8,550 bases of DNA, taken from positions 1 through 8,550 of the forward strand of contig JALOOS010000053.1 in the NCBI GenBank assembly GCA_025454275.1, given 5' to 3'. The position numbers and the translations under genes are program-made. The notes beneath the pieces are model-generated. The model ran no database searches, was not told where the DNA came from, and saw only the letters and a program-made list of their open reading frames with translations. This DNA is from Desulfobacterales bacterium (GTDB taxonomy: Bacteria > Desulfobacterota > Desulfobacteria > Desulfobacterales > SpSt-501). How positions within the stretch are numbered: position 1 is the stretch's first letter; each line of letters begins with the position of its first letter. Shown here piece by piece: positions 1 through 4,891 of the stretch.

Positions 1-51
1 GAAGAGGGTGACCATCTTCTGAATCAAGCTGCGGCCGATAAAAGCGATCAT
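1..51 (-). CDS. ABC transporter permease, DppB-like, N-terminus only (partial)
   Basis: Only the first 17 codons are in the window, reading MIAFIGRSLIQKMVTLF from an ATG at 51-49. This resembles the amphipathic start of DppB/OppB-type inner-membrane permeases, which commonly begin with a short Arg/Lys-containing helix running into a hydrophobic segment. The in-frame stop upstream is at 99-97, and no other ATG lies between it and this start. No strong ribosome-binding site is visible just upstream. The gene follows the solute-binding protein gene on the same strand, the usual order for a peptide/nickel ABC importer, and this context carries most of the weight. The two genes are separated by about 180 bp of repeat, unusually long for such an operon. 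The call is tentative because so little is visible. Confidence 0.5.
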   Translation of the reverse strand, partial: MIAFIGRSLIQKMVTLF

Positions 52-59
52 GATATGAG

Positions 60-234
60 CTCTGGTGTTTGGTAGCTGGTATCTGGGGTTTGGTTTTTAT
101 TGCCTTTTCACTCGTTACTCGTTGCTCGTTACTTCTTTTTTCCTTCACTCTGACTCGGCACTCCGACCATCTTCTCCTCGGCCCCTTGAATCCTTGGCCC
201 CTCGGACCCTTTCTCTTCATCGTTACTCGTTACT
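60..234 (-). repeat. Composite short-tandem-repeat element, left copy
   Basis: The strand of the flanking genes is used here. The element starts with two GTAACGA heptads (234-221), the first of which supplies the TAA that ends the displaced reading frame of the solute-binding protein. Next are four 8-bp units ending in CRAGG (207-176: GTCCGAGG, GGCCAAGG, ATTCAAGG, GGCCGAGG). Then comes a conserved core (155-104) holding three more heptads, one degenerate (GCAACGA in frame). Last are five degenerate heptads of AACACCA/CCAAACA type (97-63). The core matches 4151-4202 with 5 mismatches in 52 aligned bases, counted by eye. The element fills nearly the whole gap between the binding-protein gene and the permease start. 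It contains no plausible gene; the short frames through it encode only repeated LVTRYSLLVT-like peptide. Confidence 0.85.
176..207 (-). repeat. Four-unit 8-bp tandem array inside the left repeat element
   Basis: Four consecutive 8-bp units read, on the minus strand, GTCCGAGG, GGCCAAGG, ATTCAAGG and GGCCGAGG. Each ends in C-purine-AGG. The period differs from the 7 bp of the neighbouring arrays, and the right-hand repeat element has no equivalent block. It is therefore an insertion in, or a different module of, the composite repeat. Confidence 0.7.
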
Positions 235-350
235 GCTCATTGAACACCGGCGTTTGCGCCAGCTTGATCCACTGGTTGAAGTAGAACATGTGGTTGCCCG
301 TTCGGGTGGGGGTGATCGGGCGGTAGCGGTGCACGCCGGCCGCATCGGTC
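230..350 (-). pseudogene. Displaced C-terminal coding segment of the family-5 solute-binding protein
   Basis: Reading minus-strand codons from GAG at about 349 to the TAA at 232-230 gives ETDAAGVHRYRPITPTRT followed by GNHMFYFNQWIKLAQTPV and FNEQ. This has the character of the extreme C-terminus of family-5 binding proteins: a Pro/Thr-Gly turn, then an aromatic-rich strand and an N-Q-W motif. Codon third positions stay strongly G/C. The main frame ends in TGA at 353-351 just before this segment, and skipping one T (CTG-T-GAG) joins the two frames. The segment therefore looks like the true 3' end of the gene, lost by a frameshift, a small deletion or a sequencing error. As I recall relatives, they carry roughly a dozen more residues between the QPYTFL motif and this tail, which favours a deletion, but that is unverified. 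Confidence 0.7.
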
Positions 351-2300
351 TCACAGAAACGTGTAGGGCTGGTCATGGGCGATGATGGCGTGCAGCCGGT
401 GGCAATAGTCGACCAGCCGCTCGTGGTTGAACTCCTGGCGGATCCGGATGATGAGCTCATCCGCCTCCGGGTTTTGGTATCCTACGAAGTTCAGTTGGTG
501 GGGCCCGGTCTGGCTCGAATGCCAGATCTGGTAGAGATCCGGATCGATGCCCATGGACCAGCCCAGCACGATGGCGTCGAAGTCGAGCTTGTTCACGCGC
601 TCCCTGATGAAAACCGACCACTCCACGAGGTCGGTGCGCACATCGATGCCGATCTGCTTCCAGGCGTCCTGGGCGATCGCCAGGATGGACTTGCGGGTGT
701 CGTTGCCGCTGTTGGTGATCAGGGTGAACTGGAGGCTGCGGCCCTCTTTTTCAAGCCTCCCGCCGGGGCCGGGCCGCCAGCCGGCCTCGGCGAGGAGGGC
801 GATGGCCCCGGCCGGGTCGTAGGGCAGGGGGGTGACGGACGGGTTGTAGAAGTCGGTTTGTTTCAAAAAAGGTCCGGTCGTGCGCTCCCCCTGCTGGTGG
901 AGGACGTAGCGGATGATCTTCTCCACGTCGAGCGCCATCGTGAGCGCGCGCCGCACCCGCAGATCGTCGAAGGGCGGCCGCCGGAGGTTGTAGCCGATGT
1001 AGGCGTAGCTGAAGGAGGTGCCGGAGAAGCTCTGAAAGCGGGTGTCCTGGGAAAGGCGCTCCGCCTGGTGGGGCTGTACGCCGTAAGAGTCGATCGTTCC
1101 GGCGTAGAACTCCATCTCCTGGGTGAGGAGATCCGGGATGATCCGGTAGGCGTAGCTACGGTAGTTGGGCGGGCCCTCCCAGTAGCCTTCGAATCGGTCG
1201 AGGAAAATGTACTGGTCTGACTTCCACTCCCGGAAAACGAAGGGGCCGCAGCCGACCGGCCTGCGGTTGAAGGCGCTCTGCCGCATCGTGAAAGTGTCGG
1301 GGTTCTGACCGGAGGCCGCCGCCTCACGGCGCAGGGCTTCGGTGTTCAGCAGATGGGCGGGCAGGATCCCCATGGCCCAGGTGCCGATAGCCGGTGAATA
1401 GAGCCGTTTGTACACGATGCGCAGCCGCAGCGGATCGAGGACTTCGACGCTTTTTACCGGTTCGTAGTCCGCCACCCGCGGGGAGAGGTTGCGCGGGTCC
1501 ATGATGGCCTCGTAGGTGAACTTGACGTCCTCGGCCTGGACCGGGCGGCCGTCGTGGAACCGGACCCCCGGTCGCAGTCGGAACTCGATTACCGGGTTGT
1601 GCTCGGTTGCCGGCAGGAGCTCGGCGGCGAGGGCGGCGAGCTCCTTGGCATCGATGGGCTGAGAGGTGCGGATGCGACCCTCCGGCCGGAATTGATCGAA
1701 ATAGTCCGGCCCCAGGATAGCGGCGAGGCGGGTGAAGAGATCCATATCCACTTCGCCCAGGCTGAGCCTGATCCGGGCCGGGGCATCCACCTCGATGAGG
1801 AGCGGCTCGGCCGCGCCGGCACGCGGCCGGGTCACCTCGTAACGACGGGCCGGCTCGACCGCGACGGCGCGGATGTTGGCAATCGTCCGTTGAAGTTCCG
1901 GCGTGCGCTCTCCCGCTGAGCGGCGGACCTCCTCCAGCAGGCGCCGGATCGAGTCGGGGTCGGCGCCGGCCGCTCCGGGAAGCTGGGCGGAATCATTGAC
2001 GATGAAGTATGCCTCTTCGGTGATCGACCAGGCTTCGGCCACCCGCCCGCGGAAGCGCAGGTTCTCGTCGCGATCGATCAGCCCCTCGAAGACCAGGTTG
2101 TTGATTTCGGAGCTCGCCGAGTCGGCCGAGAGGATGGGGTTCAGGATGCCGGCGTCGCCGATCGAGGCGTTGATATATTCCTCGAGGCGGCCGGGGTTGC
2201 CGCGGGCCTGCTCCTCGTAGGTCGGCACCCAGAAGTAGGATTGAAGAAGGAGAGTCGCGAGCACCAGAGGTACCGCGATCATGAAACGGCGTGTGGTCAA
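351..2300 (-). CDS. ABC transporter family-5 (peptide/oligopeptide) solute-binding protein, probably 3'-frameshifted
   Basis: This 649-residue protein should capture peptides or similar solutes outside the inner membrane for an ABC importer. The first ~25 residues form a basic start plus hydrophobic helix with no lipobox cysteine, so it is a cleaved signal or a membrane anchor. Family-5 hallmarks are GILNPILS and LVFEGLIDRD (about 50-77), FRLRPGVRFHDGRPVQAEDV (about 240-259), the VGCGPFVF-type segment mid-protein, and a C-terminal half with RRALTMALD, AEAGW and AHDQPYTFL. Roughly 135 residues (about 100-235) sit between AEAWSI and FRLRPGV, which are nearly adjacent in ordinary members, so the domain carries an insertion. 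The start is TTG at 2300-2298, with AAGGAG four bases upstream; the next ATG is 18 bases further in and too far from that site. The frame stops at 351 while family-like C-terminal sequence continues in another frame to 230. Confidence 0.88.
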   Translation of the reverse strand: MTTRRFMIAVPLVLATLLLQSYFWVPTYEEQARGNPGRLEEYINASIGDAGILNPILSADSASSEINNLVFEGLIDRDENLRFRGRVAEAWSITEEAYFIVNDSAQLPGAAGADPDSIRRLLEEVRRSAGERTPELQRTIANIRAVAVEPARRYEVTRPRAGAAEPLLIEVDAPARIRLSLGEVDMDLFTRLAAILGPDYFDQFRPEGRIRTSQPIDAKELAALAAELLPATEHNPVIEFRLRPGVRFHDGRPVQAEDVKFTYEAIMDPRNLSPRVADYEPVKSVEVLDPLRLRIVYKRLYSPAIGTWAMGILPAHLLNTEALRREAAASGQNPDTFTMRQSAFNRRPVGCGPFVFREWKSDQYIFLDRFEGYWEGPPNYRSYAYRIIPDLLTQEMEFYAGTIDSYGVQPHQAERLSQDTRFQSFSGTSFSYAYIGYNLRRPPFDDLRVRRALTMALDVEKIIRYVLHQQGERTTGPFLKQTDFYNPSVTPLPYDPAGAIALLAEAGWRPGPGGRLEKEGRSLQFTLITNSGNDTRKSILAIAQDAWKQIGIDVRTDLVEWSVFIRERVNKLDFDAIVLGWSMGIDPDLYQIWHSSQTGPHQLNFVGYQNPEADELIIRIRQEFNHERLVDYCHRLHAIIAHDQPYTFL

Positions 2301-2309
2301 AAAACTCCT

Positions 2310-2337
2310 TTGTGATCCGCCGAGTTTGAATTATAAT
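2310..2337 (+). promoter_or_regulatory. Candidate larE promoter with a palindromic -10 shared by the divergent gene
   Basis: On the plus strand TTGTGA (2310-2315) lies 16 bp before a perfect TATAAT (2332-2337). The 8-mer ATTATAAT (2330-2337) is its own reverse complement, so a TATAAT also faces the binding-protein gene at 2335-2330. No convincing -35 is visible on that side. The stretch is AT-rich in a GC-rich neighbourhood. A larE transcript starting here would have a leader of about 110 nt. Confidence 0.45.
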
Positions 2338-2452
2338 CAATAAATTAAGTAAGATCTCGATCACCATAGAGTAGGCGGCGGGATTTGTAAACCCCATTGT
2401 GAGAGAGTGGGCGGGCCTTTTTGTATCCCAGCGCCGATTTGATGGCATTGTC

Positions 2453-3310
2453 ATGGAAAATCATGAGCTTGTAGCGAAGCGACAACGCCTGGAGTCCATC
2501 CTCCGCGCTTATGACGGGCTGGTGGTGGCTTTTTCCGGCGGTGTGGACAGCACCTTCCTGCTTGCCTTCGCCCGCCAGGTTCTCGGCGGGCGGGTGGCGG
2601 CGGTCACGGCCGACTCCCCCCTGCACCCGCGGCGGGAGATCGCTGCGGCGGCCGAGTTGGCACGAAGCCTCGGGGTTCGTCATTTCATCATCCCCACGGA
2701 CGAATTGGAGAGCGAGGAGTTTTCCGCCAACCGCGCCGATCGCTGCTATGTCTGCAAGCGGCACGTCATGAATTCCGTTCTGAAGGCCGCCGCCGGGATT
2801 GGGATCCACCGGGTGGCCCACGGCGCCCACGTGGGGGACTTGGACGACTACCGGCCGGGGCTCCAAGCGGCTGCCGAGCTCGGCCTGGAGGCCCCGTTGA
2901 TCGAGGCCGGTTTGAACCAGGTTGAAATCCGGCAGCTCTCCCGCCGGATGAAGCTTCCGACGTGGAAAAAGCCCTCCATGGCCTGCCTTGCTTCGCGCAT
3001 TCCTTACGGGAGCCGCATTACGCCTGAAGCCCTCCGGATGGTGGAGGAGGCCGAGGACTTTTTGCGGGGAAAGGGGGTGGCCCACTGCCGCGTCCGGCAT
3101 CACGGCGAGGTGGCCCGGATCGAGGTCGGAGGCGGCTCCGGGGCGAAGCTTTTGCGCGAGCCGGCAAGGAGCGAAATCCTCAAGCGGTTTCGAGCCATCG
3201 GTTTCGCCCATGTGGCGCTCGACATCGAAGGCTACACCCCGGGCAGTTTGAACCGGTCGCTCGGTTTTGCCCCGAAGACCGGGAAGAGGGGCGGGAGAAA
3301 GGAATCTTAG
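2453..3310 (+). CDS. larE: ATP-dependent sacrificial sulfur transferase LarE
   Basis: LarE adenylates and then converts the two carboxylates of a pyridinium-dicarboxylate nucleotide to thiocarboxylates. This is a step in making the nickel-pincer nucleotide cofactor of lactate racemase (LarA) and related enzymes. The 285-residue product has the PP-loop SGGVDST (28-34), the VTADSPLHPRRE segment (51-62) and the signature ACLASRIPYG (177-186). Cys178 in that signature corresponds to the sulfur-donor Cys176 of Lactobacillus plantarum LarE. Cys98 and Cys101 form a CxxC, giving the three-cysteine pattern of LarE proteins that hold a [4Fe-4S] cluster and need not sacrifice their own cysteine. ATG 2453 is chosen because homology begins there; an upstream in-frame GTG at 2399 would add 18 residues of no family character. 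No larA, larB or larC is visible. It is probably co-transcribed with the next gene, 3 nt downstream. Confidence 0.92.
   Translation: MENHELVAKRQRLESILRAYDGLVVAFSGGVDSTFLLAFARQVLGGRVAAVTADSPLHPRREIAAAAELARSLGVRHFIIPTDELESEEFSANRADRCYVCKRHVMNSVLKAAAGIGIHRVAHGAHVGDLDDYRPGLQAAAELGLEAPLIEAGLNQVEIRQLSRRMKLPTWKKPSMACLASRIPYGSRITPEALRMVEEAEDFLRGKGVAHCRVRHHGEVARIEVGGGSGAKLLREPARSEILKRFRAIGFAHVALDIEGYTPGSLNRSLGFAPKTGKRGGRKES
3299..3303 (+). promoter_or_regulatory. Ribosome-binding site of the DUF4124/protease gene, inside the larE 3' end
   Basis: AAGGA lies 10 nt before the ATG at 3314 and within the last codons of larE. It supports that start and suggests translation coupled to larE. Confidence 0.6.
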
Positions 3311-3313
3311 AGC

Positions 3314-4066
3314 ATGAAGCGAACACGCGGGCGCTTGCTTTTTTTTATCCTGATCGTCGGTCTTGCCATCGGCCTCCCGGTTCGGGCGGAATTCTACAAG
3401 TACGTCGACAAAGAGGGGCGCACCGTTTACGTTGACGAAATCTGGAAAGTCCCCCCCGAGTACGTGAACCAGGTCGGCCGCTACACAGAAAAGTTCGACC
3501 ACCTCTCCCATGACGACAAGGCGAGCGCCATCGAGTCCGAACAGGGACGGCAGCAGGAGATCGATCAGGAGAACCAGCGCCGCATCCAGGACCGCCTCGC
3601 GGAGATCCAACAGGCAACCGCTCTCGAACAGCAGCGGTTGGAAGAGCTGAACCAGCGGCAGCGCTCCAGGGCCATGGAAACCAAGGTCGTCATCGCCAAC
3701 AACCAGATCCTGGTGCCGGTCGAGTTCAGGAACGGCGGTCTGGAGGCGACCGCGCGGCTCGTGCTGGACACCGGTGCCACTCACACGATGCTGCATCGCG
3801 GTTTTGCCGCCGGCCTGAACATCGTGACCATCCACAGGGGGCAGACGAAGCTCGCCGGGGGGCAGAGCGTTCTCTCCGAGGTGGGGCGGGTCGAGCTCCT
3901 GAAGGTGGGGCCGGTCCTGGCCAAGGACTTTGCGGTGGTGATCCTGCCCTTCGAAGGCGAGCCGACCCCTTACCATGGCCTTCTCGGAATGGATTTCCTG
4001 AGCCGGGTCGACTACGCCGTCGATTTCGAGAACCAGACGATCCGCTGGAAGCTGCGCGAGCCGTGA
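3314..4066 (+). CDS. Exported DUF4124 / retropepsin-like aspartic protease-fold protein
   Basis: The 250-residue protein has a Sec-type signal peptide (basic start, hydrophobic core 8-22, likely cut after VRA at 25). A short DUF4124-like segment follows (about 26-50, FYKYVDKEGRTVYVDE). Next is a Gln/Glu/Arg-rich predicted coiled coil (about 70-120), then a clan-AA, single-domain retropepsin-like domain (about 123-250). That domain shows the catalytic motif LDTGAT (Asp152) and the second hydrophobic-Gly motif GLLGMDFL (223-230), both intact, so protease activity as a homodimer is possible. The location should be periplasmic or envelope. It lies 3 nt after larE with its own RBS, so the two are likely in one transcript. 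A functional link to LarE is not evident, and the substrate is unknown. The stop codon is followed within about 20 bp by the right-hand repeat element. Confidence 0.85.
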   Translation: MKRTRGRLLFFILIVGLAIGLPVRAEFYKYVDKEGRTVYVDEIWKVPPEYVNQVGRYTEKFDHLSHDDKASAIESEQGRQQEIDQENQRRIQDRLAEIQQATALEQQRLEELNQRQRSRAMETKVVIANNQILVPVEFRNGGLEATARLVLDTGATHTMLHRGFAAGLNIVTIHRGQTKLAGGQSVLSEVGRVELLKVGPVLAKDFAVVILPFEGEPTPYHGLLGMDFLSRVDYAVDFENQTIRWKLREP

Positions 4067-4082
4067 GCCCCCAAAAAGAAAG

Positions 4083-4277
4083 AGTCGGAGTGAAGGGAAA
4101 AAAAGTAACGAGTAACGAGTAACGAGTAACGAGTGAAAAGATGAAGTCGAAGTCGGAGTGAAGGGGAAAAGAAGTAACGAGTAACGAGTAACGAGTCAAA
4201 AGAAAAAGAGTGAATACCAACAACCAACAACCAAACACCAAACACCAACCACCAAACACTAACCACTACCCACCAAC
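4083..4277 (+). repeat. Composite short-tandem-repeat element, right copy
   Basis: Two direct units begin with AGTCGGAGTGAAGGG at 4083 and 4151, a 68-bp period. The first carries four GTAACGA heptads (4105-4132) followed by GTGAAAAG. The second carries three (4174-4194) followed by GTCAAAAG. After a short purine-rich link, eight and a fraction 7-bp units of CCAACAA/CCAAACA type run from 4217 to 4277. The order of modules matches the left copy at 60-234 when that is read on its own gene strand. It begins 17 nt after the stop of the protease-like gene. No protein-coding potential is seen; the frames crossing it are low-complexity. Confidence 0.88.
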
Positions 4278-4296
4278 TTTCCTGCCCGGGCGTATC

Positions 4297-4307
4297 GAAT
4301 ATTATTC
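4297..4307. promoter_or_regulatory. AT-rich dyad upstream of the Lrp-family gene (candidate operator)
   Basis: GAATATTATTC is a perfect inverted repeat of GAATA/TATTC around one central T. It lies about 95 bp before the Lrp/AsnC gene and just upstream of its promoter elements. Lrp/AsnC proteins typically bind AT-rich imperfect dyads and often autoregulate, so this is a candidate operator by position and composition only. Confidence 0.35.
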
Positions 4308-4325
4308 TTTTAAAATATAAAAAAA

Positions 4326-4353
4326 TTGAATATACATATTGACAAATTATAAT
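4326..4353 (+). promoter_or_regulatory. Candidate sigma-70 promoter P1 of the lrp-lysA-MFS operon
   Basis: TTGAAT (4326-4331) lies 16 bp upstream of a perfect TATAAT (4348-4353) in a strongly AT-rich island (about 4296-4400) flanked by GC-rich DNA. The start would fall near 4360, leaving a leader of about 40 nt before the ATG at 4401. Confidence 0.6.
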
Positions 4354-4370
4354 AGTACGTATATTTGACA
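4339..4370 (+). promoter_or_regulatory. Second, overlapping promoter-like element and TTGACAA direct repeat
   Basis: A perfect TTGACA (4339-4344) lies 15 bp before TATATT (4360-4365), overlapping the other candidate promoter. TTGACAA occurs again at 4365-4371, in ATATTTGACAA versus ATATTGACAA, a direct repeat about 26 bp apart. This may be an alternative promoter, or paired regulator half-sites spaced by two to three helical turns. Confidence 0.4.
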
Positions 4371-4400
4371 ACAAAAATAGAATTTTAAGAAATTATTGCC

Positions 4401-4889
4401 ATGCTAGACGACGTCAGTGTCCACATTCTTAAAATCCTGCAGGAAAAGGCGCGGGTGCCGAACAGCGAGGTGGCGCGACGGGTCGGCATGGCCCCTTCCG
4501 GGGTGCTCGAACGGGTGCGCAAGCTGGAAAAGCAGGGGATCATCGACGGCTACGAGGTGCGGTTGAACCCGGAGCGCTTCGGCCGCCGCCTGGTGGGGTT
4601 CGTGCTGGTCACCCCGGCGTCGGGCGCCGACGAGTCCGCCCTCGGAAGGGCGCTCGCCGCGGTGCCGGATGTCCAGGAGGTGCACTACGTGGCCGGGGAG
4701 GACGGCTTTATGGTCAAGCTCAGGGCCGCGGATGCCGTCATGCTCGAGCAGGTGCGACGCGAGAAGATCGCCGCCCTGCCTGAGGTCGCCCGCACCCGCA
4801 CCCTGATCGCTTTGTCCACCTTCAAGGAGACATCCCGCATTCCGCTCGATGATGCCGCTCTGCTCAATCTGAAACGAAGGAGAATCTGA
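4401..4889 (+). CDS. Lrp/AsnC-family transcriptional regulator
   Basis: This 162-residue protein has the two-domain Lrp/AsnC layout. An N-terminal winged helix-turn-helix covers about 1-60 (LDDVSVHILKILQEKARVPN, then helix-turn-helix around 20-42 with SGVLERVRKLEKQGIIDGY). A RAM effector/oligomerisation domain covers about 64-142 (RLVGFVLV, the VHYVAGEDGFMVKL strand pair, and TRTLIALSTFKE). Such proteins form dimers to octamers, bind amino acids and regulate amino-acid metabolism genes, usually including their own. The start at 4401 has an in-frame TAA 13 nt upstream; the Shine-Dalgarno is weak (TAAGA about 10 nt before). The gene is followed 2 nt later by the decarboxylase gene. This suggests, without proof, that it senses the product or substrate of that enzyme. 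The short C-terminal tail ending KRRRI is extra and basic. Confidence 0.92.
   Translation: MLDDVSVHILKILQEKARVPNSEVARRVGMAPSGVLERVRKLEKQGIIDGYEVRLNPERFGRRLVGFVLVTPASGADESALGRALAAVPDVQEVHYVAGEDGFMVKLRAADAVMLEQVRREKIAALPEVARTRTLIALSTFKETSRIPLDDAALLNLKRRRI
4877..4882 (+). promoter_or_regulatory. Strong ribosome-binding site of the decarboxylase gene
   Basis: AAGGAG lies 9 nt before ATG 4892 and inside the last codons of the Lrp-family gene. It favours ATG 4892 over the second in-frame ATG at 4898. Confidence 0.75.
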
Positions 4890-4891
4890 TC

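Noticed and set aside
345..356. Programmed +1 frameshift of the RF2 type at CTG-TGA
   Set aside because: The geometry (sense codon, TGA, +1 frame) resembles prfB, but CUG to UGU re-pairing is poor and no internal Shine-Dalgarno at the needed distance is evident; a mutation or sequencing error is simpler.
375..1220. 281-residue plus-strand open frame inside the solute-binding protein gene
   Set aside because: It is antisense to a gene with clear family-5 motifs, its composition is typical of high-GC mirror frames, and it has no motif of its own.
2399..2452. Upstream GTG start for larE
   Set aside because: The added 18 residues lack family character, no RBS precedes the GTG, and LarE length and homology fit the ATG at 2453.
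2345..3976. 543-residue open frame on the minus strand antisense to larE and the protease-like gene
   Set aside because: It is a GC-rich shadow: both plus-strand genes have clear family motifs, and the antisense product is Pro/Gly/Leu/Arg/Asp-rich with no recognisable motif and an AT-rich start with no RBS.
4105..4194. CRISPR-like regular repeat
   Set aside because: Units are 7 bp, contiguous and without unique spacers; no cas gene is present.
3726..4374. Minus-strand frames of 177 and 120 residues across the right repeat element
   Set aside because: They are translations of the heptad repeat (LVTRYSLLVT-type peptide); similar frames appear at 65-385 only because the same repeat is there.
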